64,000 nt of DNA, from positions 986,001-1,050,000 of the forward strand of contig NC_010530.1 of NCBI RefSeq assembly GCF_000069785.1, in the 5' to 3' direction. The stretch comes from Cupriavidus taiwanensis LMG 19424. GTDB taxonomy: Bacteria > Pseudomonadota > Gammaproteobacteria > Burkholderiales > Burkholderiaceae. This document shows, in pieces, positions 17,854 through 25,923 of the stretch; within the stretch, counting starts at the first letter, position 1; each line of letters begins with the position of its first letter. The notes below the pieces were generated by a model. The model was not told the DNA's origin. It saw nothing but the letters and a program-made list of their open reading frames with translations, and did not search any database. A program made the position numbers and the translations under genes.

Positions 17854-19095
17854 ATGCAGCAGCAGAAGCGACGTACCCTGATTGCCCTCGCCATCGTCGT
17901 GGTGCTGGGCGCCGGCGTGGCCGGTTCGATCCTGCGCCCTTGGCACAGCGGCGAAGCCCACGCCAACACGCCGCCGCCCGCGCCGGCCATCGAAGTGGCC
18001 GCGGTGGTCGGACAGACCATCACCGAGTGGGATGAATTCTCCGGCCGCCTCGAAGCGGTGGACCGGGTGGAAATCCGCCCCCGCGTCGGCGGCACCATCG
18101 ACGCCGTGCACTTCCGCGAAGGCGCGTTGGTGAAGAAGGGCGATCCGCTCTTCACCATCGACCCGCGGCCTTATGCCGCGGAAGTGGCCCGCGCCGAAGC
18201 CGCGCTGGCCGCGGCGCAGGTGCGCGCGGCCCATGCCAAGAGCGAAGGCGAACGCGCACAGCGCCTGCTGGATGACAACGCCATCTCGCGGCGCGAATTC
18301 GACGAGCGCATCCACGCCGCGCGCGAAACCAGCGCCAACGTGCGCGCCGCCCAGGCACAACTGGAAACCGCGCGCCTGAACCTGGCCTACACCCGCATCA
18401 CCGCGCCGGTGTCCGGCCGCGTGTCGCGCGCCGAGATCACGGTGGGCAACCTGGTGGCGCCCGGCGTGGCGACGCCGCCGCTGACCACGGTGGTGTCGGT
18501 GTCGCCGATCTACGCGAGCTTCGAGATCGACGAGCAGAGCTACCTTCGCTACACCGCTCCCGGCGCCGGCGGCGGACAGGCCAACCTGCCGGTCTTCCTG
18601 GGCCTGGCCAACGAAGACGGCCATCCGCACCAGGGCAAGATCCAGTCGGTCGACAACCGGCTCGATACGCGCAGCGGCACCATCCGCGTGCGCGCGGTGT
18701 TCGACAACGACGACGGGCGCCTGCTGCCGGGCCTGTACGCCAAGGTCAAGATGGGCGGCGGCGCGCCGCATGCGGCGGTTTTGGTCAACGACCGGGCGGT
18801 CGGCACCGACCAGGGCAAGAAGTTCGTGCTGGTGGTCGACAAGGCCAACAAGCTGGTTTACCGCGAAGTCGAGCTCGGGCCCAACTATGAAGGCCTGCGC
18901 GTGATCCGCAAGGGGCTGAAGCCGGGCGAGAACATCGTCGTCAATGGCCTGCAGCGCGTGCGGCCGGGCGACACGGTGCAGCCCAAGGCGGTGGCCATGG
19001 CCTACCGCAGCGAACTGGAACCGCGCCCGGCAGCGCCCGACCGCAAGCAGGCTGCGAGCGAGAAGGGCGACGCGGACGCGAAGCCGGTGAGTTGA
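17854..19095 (+). CDS. RND efflux periplasmic adaptor subunit (CeoA/BpeE-like)
   Basis: 413 residues. N-terminal membrane anchor (residues 8-28), then barrel-sandwich/lipoyl halves (RVEIRPRVGGTIDAVHFREG ... RITAPVSGRVSRAEI) flanking an alpha-hairpin (about 105-165), and beta-barrel and membrane-proximal domains to residue 380. It bridges the inner-membrane pump and the outer-membrane channel. Transcribed with the pump 172 bases downstream. The C-terminal tail is rich in charged residues and unlikely to be structured. Confidence 0.92.
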   Translation: MQQQKRRTLIALAIVVVLGAGVAGSILRPWHSGEAHANTPPPAPAIEVAAVVGQTITEWDEFSGRLEAVDRVEIRPRVGGTIDAVHFREGALVKKGDPLFTIDPRPYAAEVARAEAALAAAQVRAAHAKSEGERAQRLLDDNAISRREFDERIHAARETSANVRAAQAQLETARLNLAYTRITAPVSGRVSRAEITVGNLVAPGVATPPLTTVVSVSPIYASFEIDEQSYLRYTAPGAGGGQANLPVFLGLANEDGHPHQGKIQSVDNRLDTRSGTIRVRAVFDNDDGRLLPGLYAKVKMGGGAPHAAVLVNDRAVGTDQGKKFVLVVDKANKLVYREVELGPNYEGLRVIRKGLKPGENIVVNGLQRVRPGDTVQPKAVAMAYRSELEPRPAAPDRKQAASEKGDADAKPVS

Positions 19096-19267
19096 TCCAT
19101 GCGCGCCGACAATTTCCTTCCCTCTCCCGCGCGATGTCTGAGCCCGTCGTAGCTGGCCGTCACCGTAGCCAGCACACGCAGCGCCCCTAGTTTTGCATCG
19201 TCCCCCGGCTGTGGATGGTGCCCGCCACGAGCGGGCCGCCAGGGGAGCGCTTTTAGCAGAGACCAAC

Positions 19268-22200
19268 ATGAATCTCTCGAAATTCTTTATCGACCGCCCC
19301 ATCTTCGCGGGGGTGCTGTCGGTGCTGATCTTCCTGATCGGCGCCATCTCGATGTTCAAGCTGCCGATCTCGGAGTACCCGGAAGTGGTGCCGCCGTCGG
19401 TGGTGGTGCGCGCGCAGTATCCGGGCGCCAACCCCAAGGTGATCGCCGAGACCGTGGCGTCGCCGCTGGAAGAACAGATCAACGGCGTCGAGGACATGCT
19501 GTACATGTCGTCGCAGTCCAACAGCGACGGCCTGCTCACGCTGACCGTGACCTTCAAGCTGGGCACCGACCCCGACAAGGCGCAGCAGCTGGTGCAGAAC
19601 CGCGTCTCGCAGGCCGAGCCGCGGCTGCCGGAAGATGTGCGGCGGCTTGGCATCACAACGGTCAAGAGCTCGCCGGACCTGACCATGGTGGTCCACCTGG
19701 TCTCGCCCAACGACCGCTATGACATGACCTACCTGCGCAACTACGCGGTGATCAACGTCAAGGACCGGCTGGCGCGCCTGCAGGGCGTTGGCCAGGTGCA
19801 GCTGTTCGGCTCGGGCGACTACGCCATGCGCGTGTGGCTCAACCCGGAAAAAATGGCCGAGCGCCAGCTTGCCACCGGCGACGTGATCAAGGCCATCCGC
19901 GAGCAGAACGTGCAGGTGGCGGCGGGCGTGATCGGCCAGTCGCCGTCGCTGCCGGGCGCGGACCTGCAGCTGTCGGTCAATGCGCAGGGCCGCCTGAGCA
20001 CGGTGGAAGAGTTCGGCGATATCGTCGTGCGCACCTCCGCCGACGGCGCGGTGACCTACCTGAAGGACGTCGCCCGGATCGAGCTGGGCGCGTCGGAATA
20101 TGCCCTGCGCTCGCTGCTGGACAACAAGCCGGCGGTGGCGATTCCCATCTTCCAGGCGCCTGGCTCCAACGCCATCCAGATCTCGGATGACGTGCGCAAG
20201 ACCATGGAAGAGCTGAAGCAAAACTTCCCCGACGGCATCGACTACAGCATCGTCTATGACCCCACACAGTTCGTGCGCCACTCGATCGAGGCGGTCACGC
20301 ACACGCTGTTCGAGGCGATCGCACTGGTGGTGCTGGTGGTGATCCTGTTCCTGCAGACCTGGCGCGCGTCGATCATCCCGCTGCTGGCGGTGCCGGTGTC
20401 GATCGTCGGTACCTTCGGGCTGATGCATCTGTTCGGCTTCTCGATCAATGCGCTGTCGCTGTTCGGCCTGGTGCTGGCGATCGGCATCGTGGTCGATGAT
20501 GCGATCGTGGTGGTCGAGAACGTCGAGCGCAACATCGAGGAAGGGCTGACGCCGAAGGAGGCCACCTACAAGGCCATGCGGGAGGTCAGCGGCCCCATCA
20601 TCGCCATCGCGCTGACGCTGATCGCCGTGTTCGTGCCGCTGGCGTTCATGACCGGCCTGACCGGCCAGTTCTACAAGCAGTTCGCGCTGACCATCTCGAT
20701 CTCGACCATCATCTCGGCGTTCAACTCGCTGACGCTGTCCCCGGCGCTGTCGGCGCTGCTGCTCAAGAGCCACGACGCACCCAAGGACTGGCTGTCGCGC
20801 TGGATGGACCGCGTGTTCGGCGGCTTCTTCAAGCGCTTCAATACCTTCTTCGGCCGCAGCGCCGAGAGCTATGGCCGCGGCGTGAAGGGCGTGATCCGCC
20901 GCAAGGGCTCGGTGTTCGGCGTCTACGCGGTGATGCTGGCGCTGACCTGGGGCGTGTTCCAGCTGGTGCCCAAGGGCTTCGTGCCGGCCCAGGACAAGCA
21001 GTACCTGGTGGGCTTTGCCAAGCTGCCTGACGGCGCCACGCTGGACCGCACCGAAGACGTCATCCGCAAGATGAGCGACATCGCGCTCAAGCATCCGGGC
21101 GTGGAATCGGCAGTGGCCTTCCCGGGCCTGTCGATCAACGGTTTCACCAACAGCCCGAGCGCCGGTATCGTGTTCGCCACGCTCAAGCCGTTCGAGGACC
21201 GCAAGAGCGCCGAGCTGGGCGGCGCGGCCATTGCAGCCGAGCTGAACCAGAAGTACGCGGCGATCCAGGACGCCTTCATCGCGGTGTTCCCGCCGCCGCC
21301 CGTGCAGGGCCTGGGCACCATCGGCGGCTTCAAGCTGATGATCGAGGACCGTGCCGCGCTGGGCTATGACGCGCTGTTCGAGGCCACCAACGCGTTCGCC
21401 AACAAGGCGCGTGCCACGCCCGAGCTGACCGGCATCTTCAGCAACTACCAGGTCAACGTGCCGCAGCTCGACGTCAGGCTGGACCGCGTCAAGGCCAAGC
21501 AACTGGGCGTGCCGGTGACGGACGTGTTCGACACGCTGCAGACCTACCTGGGCTCGGCCTATGTCAATGACTTCAACAAGTTCGGCCGGACATACCAGGT
21601 CAAGGTGCAGGCCGACGCGCCGTTCCGCGCGCATGCCGAGGACATCCTGCAGCTGAAGACGCGCAATGCCGCGGGTGACATGGTGCCGCTGTCTTCGCTG
21701 GTGCAGGTCAAGCAGGGCTTCGGTCCGGACAGCGTGGTGCGCTACAACGGCTTTACCGCCGCCGACATGAACGGCGGGCCCGCGCCGGGCTTCTCGTCGG
21801 GCCAGGCGCAGGCCGCCGCCGAGCGCATTGCCGCGGAAACGCTGCCCAAGGGCATCAAGTTCGAATGGACCGAGCTGACCTACCAGGACATCCTGGCTGG
21901 CAATGCGGGCATCTGGATCTTCCCGCTGTGCGTGCTGCTGGTGTTCCTGGTGCTGGCTGCCCAGTATGAAAGCCTGACGCTGCCGCTGGCGGTGATCCTG
22001 ATCGTGCCGATGAGCCTGCTCGCGGCAATGACCGGGGTGTGGCTGACGCAGGGCGACAACAACATCTTCACCCAGATCGGTTTCATTGTGCTGGTGGGCT
22101 TGTCCGCGAAGAACGCGATCCTGATCGTCGAGTTCGCGCGCGAACTGGAGCATCACGGCCGCACCGTGGTGCAGGCCGCGAGCGAGGCCAGCCGCCTGCG

Positions 22201-22453
22201 CCTGCGCCCGATCCTGATGACGTCGTTCGCGTTCATCATGGGCGTGGTGCCGCTGGTGGTCTCCACCGGCGCCGGCGCCGAGATGCGCCATGCGATGGGC
22301 GTGGCGGTGTTTGCGGGCATGCTCGGCGTGACCTTCTTCGGGCTGTTCCTGACGCCGGTGTTCTACGTGGCGCTGCGGCTGCTGGCGACGCGCGGCCAGA
22401 GGCGCGCGCAGCCGGCGCAGGTGGAGCACCAGGCCGTGGCTTCGGCTGAATAA
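19268..22453 (+). CDS. RND multidrug efflux transporter, HAE-1 family (CeoB/BpeF-like)
   Basis: 1061 residues, the usual length for AcrB/MexB relatives. It starts MNLSKFFIDRPIFAGVLSVL, with TM1 at 10-28, two large periplasmic loops and twelve TM segments. The proton-relay motif GLVLAIGIVVDDAIVVVEN carries the conserved DD in TM4, and TM10-12 have the Lys and Thr regions typical of the family. Proton-driven trimer extruding amphiphilic drugs; CeoB/BpeF pumps export chloramphenicol, trimethoprim and fluoroquinolones, which is a prediction by homology here. ATG 19268 chosen by alignment with the family start. Confidence 0.93.
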   Translation: MNLSKFFIDRPIFAGVLSVLIFLIGAISMFKLPISEYPEVVPPSVVVRAQYPGANPKVIAETVASPLEEQINGVEDMLYMSSQSNSDGLLTLTVTFKLGTDPDKAQQLVQNRVSQAEPRLPEDVRRLGITTVKSSPDLTMVVHLVSPNDRYDMTYLRNYAVINVKDRLARLQGVGQVQLFGSGDYAMRVWLNPEKMAERQLATGDVIKAIREQNVQVAAGVIGQSPSLPGADLQLSVNAQGRLSTVEEFGDIVVRTSADGAVTYLKDVARIELGASEYALRSLLDNKPAVAIPIFQAPGSNAIQISDDVRKTMEELKQNFPDGIDYSIVYDPTQFVRHSIEAVTHTLFEAIALVVLVVILFLQTWRASIIPLLAVPVSIVGTFGLMHLFGFSINALSLFGLVLAIGIVVDDAIVVVENVERNIEEGLTPKEATYKAMREVSGPIIAIALTLIAVFVPLAFMTGLTGQFYKQFALTISISTIISAFNSLTLSPALSALLLKSHDAPKDWLSRWMDRVFGGFFKRFNTFFGRSAESYGRGVKGVIRRKGSVFGVYAVMLALTWGVFQLVPKGFVPAQDKQYLVGFAKLPDGATLDRTEDVIRKMSDIALKHPGVESAVAFPGLSINGFTNSPSAGIVFATLKPFEDRKSAELGGAAIAAELNQKYAAIQDAFIAVFPPPPVQGLGTIGGFKLMIEDRAALGYDALFEATNAFANKARATPELTGIFSNYQVNVPQLDVRLDRVKAKQLGVPVTDVFDTLQTYLGSAYVNDFNKFGRTYQVKVQADAPFRAHAEDILQLKTRNAAGDMVPLSSLVQVKQGFGPDSVVRYNGFTAADMNGGPAPGFSSGQAQAAAERIAAETLPKGIKFEWTELTYQDILAGNAGIWIFPLCVLLVFLVLAAQYESLTLPLAVILIVPMSLLAAMTGVWLTQGDNNIFTQIGFIVLVGLSAKNAILIVEFARELEHHGRTVVQAASEASRLRLRPILMTSFAFIMGVVPLVVSTGAGAEMRHAMGVAVFAGMLGVTFFGLFLTPVFYVALRLLATRGQRRAQPAQVEHQAVASAE

Positions 22454-22465
22454 CGCAGGTTTGCT

Positions 22466-22583
22466 CCCCTCTCCCTCTGGGAGAGGGGCGGGGGAGAGGG
22501 GGAGCTCGCAGTACTTGCGGCCTTCACTTCGTCATACACGCCGGCCCTCTCCCCCAACCCCTCTCCCGCAAGCGGGAGAGGGG
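22466..22583. repeat. CCCTCTCCC-type intergenic repeat with two hairpins
   Basis: Hairpin 1: CCCCTCTCCC (22466-22475), TCT, complement 22479-22488. Hairpin 2: CCCCTCTCCCGC (22558-22569), AA, complement 22572-22583. The intervening bases hold further GGGAGAGGG-type fragments. This looks like a dispersed intergenic repeat inserted between pump and channel genes; its hairpins could stabilise or attenuate the operon mRNA. Confidence 0.7.
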
Positions 22584-22614
22584 AGCTACTACAGAACAGT
22601 CAAGGAATGAACCA

Positions 22615-24138
22615 ATGATTGCCCAGATCTCAAGGCAGTTGCCCCGAATCGCCACGCTGGCCGCCGCGCTGGTGCTGGCCGGCTGCTCGCTCGCGCCGAC
22701 CTACAAGGTGCCGGAGACAGCCACCGTGCCGGCCTTCAAGGAAGCCGAGGCCGCGCAGGCCGAAGGCGCGCAATGGAAGACCGCGACGCCGGCCGAGGGC
22801 CAGCACCGCGGCGAATGGTGGAAGATCTTCGGCGACGCCGAACTCGACCGCCTGATGGCCGCCGCCGGCGAATCGAACCAGGATCTCGCCATCGCCGCGG
22901 CCCGCCTGAAGCAGGCGCGCGCCTTTACCGGCGCGACCGAGGCGGACCTCTACCCGCAGCTCAGCGTGGGACTGGACCCGACCCGCTCGCAGCCGTCGGC
23001 GGCCTCGCAGGGCCTGCCCGATGGCACCCGGGTGCCGCCACAGACGGTGCTGAAGGCGCGTGCCTTCGCCAGCTATGAGCTGGACCTGTTCGGCCGCGTC
23101 GCGTCCAGCGTCAACGCCGCGCGGGCCGAAGGCGAGGCTGCGGAAGACCTCTACCGCTCGGTGCAGCTGGCGCTGCAGGCCGACGTGGCGCAGGCGTATT
23201 TCGCGCTGCGCACGCTGGACAGCGAGCGCGACCTGCTCAACGCGACCATCAGGCTGCGCCAGGATGCGCTGACGCTGCTGAAGAAGCGCTATGACGCCGG
23301 CGAGACCACCGACCTCGACCCCGCGCGCGCCGAAGCCGAACTCGGCACCGCGCGCGCGGACCTGGCCGGCATCGAGCGCCGCCGCGCCAACCAGGAGCAT
23401 GCGCTGGCCGTGCTGACCGGCGTGCCGCCGGCGGCGTTCTCGCTGCCGGCCAGGCCGTTCGATGCCGCGCCGGTGGCGGTCCCCGCCGGGCTGCCGTCCG
23501 AACTGCTGGAGCGGCGCCCGGACATCGCCGCGGCGGAGCGCCAGATGGCGGCGGCCAACGCGCGCATCGGCGTGGCCAAGGCGGCGTTCTTTCCGCGCAT
23601 CACGCTGACGGGGCTGTTCGGCTTTGAATCGGCTGATTTGTCCAACCTGTTCAAGTGGTCCTCGCGCACCTGGATGCTGGGGCCGCTGATCGGTTCCAGC
23701 ATCGCGCAGACCGTGTTCGACGGCGGCCGCAACAGCGCCAACCTGGCCGGCGCCCGTGCTGCCCACGAGGAAGCGGTGGCGAGTTACCGCCAGACCGTGC
23801 TGGTCGCCTTCCGCGAGGTGGAAGACAGCCTGGCGGACGTGCGCTGGCTCAGCCAGCAGGCCGGCGCGCTGGACAGCGCACTCGGCGGCGCAAGGCGGGC
23901 GGCGCGGATCTCGCGCAGCCGCTATGACGCGGGCGCGGTCGACTACCTGACGGTGATCGATGCCGACCGCACCGTGCTGCAGTCGCAGCGCGAGGCCAAC
24001 CAGGTTGCCGGCCTGCGCGCGGCCGCAACGGTATCGCTGGTGCGGCGCCTGGGCGGGGGCTGGGGCCCGTTGCCGGCATCCGTGGCGGCGGCCCCGGTGC
24101 CCGCGGCCGAGGGCGCCGCCGCCACGGTGGCGCGCTGA
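22615..24138 (+). CDS. RND efflux outer-membrane lipoprotein channel, NodT family (OpcM/OprC-like)
   Basis: 507 residues. The lipobox VLAGCS near residue 23 indicates a lipidated N-terminus. Two outer-membrane efflux repeats (about 70-270 and 285-480) with the typical WWKIFGDAELDRLM opening and DGGRNSANLAGARAAHE in the second repeat. It forms a trimeric TolC-like duct that completes the efflux complex with the two genes upstream. The last about 25 residues are an Ala/Pro-rich tail. Confidence 0.92.
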   Translation: MIAQISRQLPRIATLAAALVLAGCSLAPTYKVPETATVPAFKEAEAAQAEGAQWKTATPAEGQHRGEWWKIFGDAELDRLMAAAGESNQDLAIAAARLKQARAFTGATEADLYPQLSVGLDPTRSQPSAASQGLPDGTRVPPQTVLKARAFASYELDLFGRVASSVNAARAEGEAAEDLYRSVQLALQADVAQAYFALRTLDSERDLLNATIRLRQDALTLLKKRYDAGETTDLDPARAEAELGTARADLAGIERRRANQEHALAVLTGVPPAAFSLPARPFDAAPVAVPAGLPSELLERRPDIAAAERQMAAANARIGVAKAAFFPRITLTGLFGFESADLSNLFKWSSRTWMLGPLIGSSIAQTVFDGGRNSANLAGARAAHEEAVASYRQTVLVAFREVEDSLADVRWLSQQAGALDSALGGARRAARISRSRYDAGAVDYLTVIDADRTVLQSQREANQVAGLRAAATVSLVRRLGGGWGPLPASVAAAPVPAAEGAAATVAR

Positions 24139-24205
24139 GCCACGCAGGGGACTGGCGCGATGCCGGGCAGTCACTACACTGTAAGCATCGCGCCATGCGC
24201 AAGGG

Positions 24206-25366
24206 ATGCACGGGTGCGTCCCGGTTGCGTCCGGTCCCGCTGCCATGCTTGTCCGACACAGGAAACTGTTCTGGGGTTTTGTGTTCGCCGCGGCCACGGT
24301 GGGTGCGCTGCTGGCGCCCCTGCCGGGCCTGGACCGCACCGCCATCCATGACGAGGTAGTGATCGCGCGCCCGCTGGCGCTGGTCTTCGATTTTGTCGCG
24401 ACCCCGCGGCACTGGCCCGCCTGGCATCCCGCCTCGCTCGGCGTGGCGGGGGCCACCGACCATCCGCTGGAGCGCGGCGAGCGCGTCGCCGAAACGTTCA
24501 TGCTGGCGCGGCGCGGCGGCGTGGTCGTCTGGACAGTGATCGAAAGCCAGCGGCCGCGCACGTGGTCGATCGAGGGCGTGGCCGCCGGGCGCCGCGTCGG
24601 CACCATCACCTACCGGCTGACGCCGGCCATTACCTCCTCGCTGGCCCCGGCGGCCGAAAGCACCCGCTTCGAACGCGAATTCCGCTACCGCTCTCCGACG
24701 CTGCTGTTTGCGCTGATCAACCGCCTGATGCTGCGCGACCAGTTACAGGCCGAGTCCACCGATGCGGTGCGCCGGCTCAAGGTGCTGCTCGAGGCCGAGC
24801 CGCCGCCATCGCAGCGCGGCGCCTTGCGCGCGGCACCGAACCGGCCTAAGTTGGAGCCATTGCGCATTGCCTCCAGGGAGGCCCGTATGCCGTTCCAGCT
24901 GCAATCGACTGCATTTGCCCCGGGCGGCGCGATCCCGGCACAGCACACCTGCGAGGGCGCCGATACCTCGCCACCGCTGGCCTGGAGCGGCCTGCCGCCC
25001 GGCACGGCAAGCCTGGCGCTGATCGTCGACGACCCGGACGCGCCCGACCCTGCCGCGCCGAAGATGACCTGGGTCCACTGGGTGCTCTACAACCTGCCAG
25101 CCGACGCCGCCGCGCTCCCCGCCGACATCGCCAGGGCCGGGCTGCCCGCCGGCACGCGCCAGGGGCTCAACGACTGGCACCGCACGGGCTACGGCGGCCC
25201 GTGTCCGCCGGTCGGCCGGCACCGCTATGTCTTCAAGCTCTATGCGCTCGATGTGGCGCTGCCGGACATCGGCAAGCCAGACAAGGCCGCCCTGGAGCGA
25301 TCGATGCAAGGCCACGTGCTGGCCAAGGCGGAACTGATCGGCACTTACCAGAAGTCACGCCCGTAG
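24206..25366 (+). CDS. SRPBCC-domain protein reading in frame into a YbhB/YbcL (PEBP) domain
   Basis: 386-residue open frame. After a membrane anchor (about residues 22-40), residues 50-195 look like a SRPBCC/polyketide-cyclase-like ligand-binding fold (DEVVIARPLALVFDFVATP; PRTWSIEGVAAGRR). With no stop codon it runs through a linker into a full PEBP domain starting at residue 228. The linker DNA looks like a former intergenic region, with its own ribosome site before the second ATG, so this is either a recent stop-loss fusion or an accidental run-on with separate internal initiation. ATG 24206 and 24245 are both possible starts. Confidence 0.65.
   Translation: MHGCVPVASGPAAMLVRHRKLFWGFVFAAATVGALLAPLPGLDRTAIHDEVVIARPLALVFDFVATPRHWPAWHPASLGVAGATDHPLERGERVAETFMLARRGGVVVWTVIESQRPRTWSIEGVAAGRRVGTITYRLTPAITSSLAPAAESTRFEREFRYRSPTLLFALINRLMLRDQLQAESTDAVRRLKVLLEAEPPPSQRGALRAAPNRPKLEPLRIASREARMPFQLQSTAFAPGGAIPAQHTCEGADTSPPLAWSGLPPGTASLALIVDDPDAPDPAAPKMTWVHWVLYNLPADAAALPADIARAGLPAGTRQGLNDWHRTGYGGPCPPVGRHRYVFKLYALDVALPDIGKPDKAALERSMQGHVLAKAELIGTYQKSRP
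24887..25366 (+). CDS. YbhB/YbcL family (PEBP-like) protein, internal start
   Basis: 159 residues matching a complete stand-alone bacterial PEBP/Raf-kinase-inhibitor-like protein, with GGAIPAQHTCEGADTSPPL near the N-terminus and DDPDAPDP...WVHWVLYNLP and GGPCPPVGRHRYVFKLYAL in the core ligand pocket. The ATG at 24887 has AGGGAGG 6 bases upstream, strongly supporting independent translation even though the upstream frame is open into it. Role in bacteria is poorly defined. Confidence 0.72.
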   Translation: MPFQLQSTAFAPGGAIPAQHTCEGADTSPPLAWSGLPPGTASLALIVDDPDAPDPAAPKMTWVHWVLYNLPADAAALPADIARAGLPAGTRQGLNDWHRTGYGGPCPPVGRHRYVFKLYALDVALPDIGKPDKAALERSMQGHVLAKAELIGTYQKSRP

Positions 25367-25455
25367 GCGGCGCGCGCTGGGTTCGCCCAGCCCTTGCGCT
25401 TGCCGATATTGCACAATACCGGCTTTGCATGGCTTGCATCGACCGGAGATACCGC

Positions 25456-25923
25456 ATGGCAAAGCAGGGCGCACTGGGCCTCAGGAGCATTGCGTTGTTC
25501 GAGGCCGCCAAGGGGCTGCTGGTCATCGTGGCCGGGCTGGGCCTGGCCACACTGCTGCATCGCGATGCCCAGGCGCTGGCCGAAGCCGTCATCCAGCGCT
25601 GGCATGTCAATCCGGCCAGCCGCTATCCCACCATCTTCCTGTCGCTGCTCGAGCATCCTGACAATGCGCGCCTGTGGGCCATCGGCGGCTCTGCCGCGGT
25701 CTATGCGCTGATGCGCTTTGCCGAAGCCTATGGGCTGTGGCGCGGCCTGCCCTGGGGCAACTGGCTCGGGGTGTGGTCGGGCGGCATCTACATCCCGCTG
25801 GAACTGTACGAGGCCCTGGTCCATCCCAGCTGGCTGCATGGCGCGCTGGCCGCCGCCAACCTGCTGGTGGTGCTCTACCTGGCGCGCGGGCTGCTGGCGA
25901 AGTCGACCACCAGGGGGTCGTGA
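25456..25923 (+). CDS. DUF2127-like integral membrane protein
   Basis: 155 residues with about four TM segments (residues 9-33, 76-95, 100-122, 130-150). The pattern LRSIALFEAAKGLLVI at the start and WGNWLGVWSGGIYIPLELYE near 110 match the DUF2127 family. GGAG lies 7 bases before ATG 25456. Its 3' end overlaps the convergent nuclease gene by 49 bases. Confidence 0.82.
   Translation: MAKQGALGLRSIALFEAAKGLLVIVAGLGLATLLHRDAQALAEAVIQRWHVNPASRYPTIFLSLLEHPDNARLWAIGGSAAVYALMRFAEAYGLWRGLPWGNWLGVWSGGIYIPLELYEALVHPSWLHGALAAANLLVVLYLARGLLAKSTTRGS

Noticed and set aside
19253..22429. 1058-codon open frame antisense to the RND pump
   Set aside because: Mirror frame of a GC-rich gene; the product is His/Arg/Gln-rich low-complexity, has no ribosome site and no domain.
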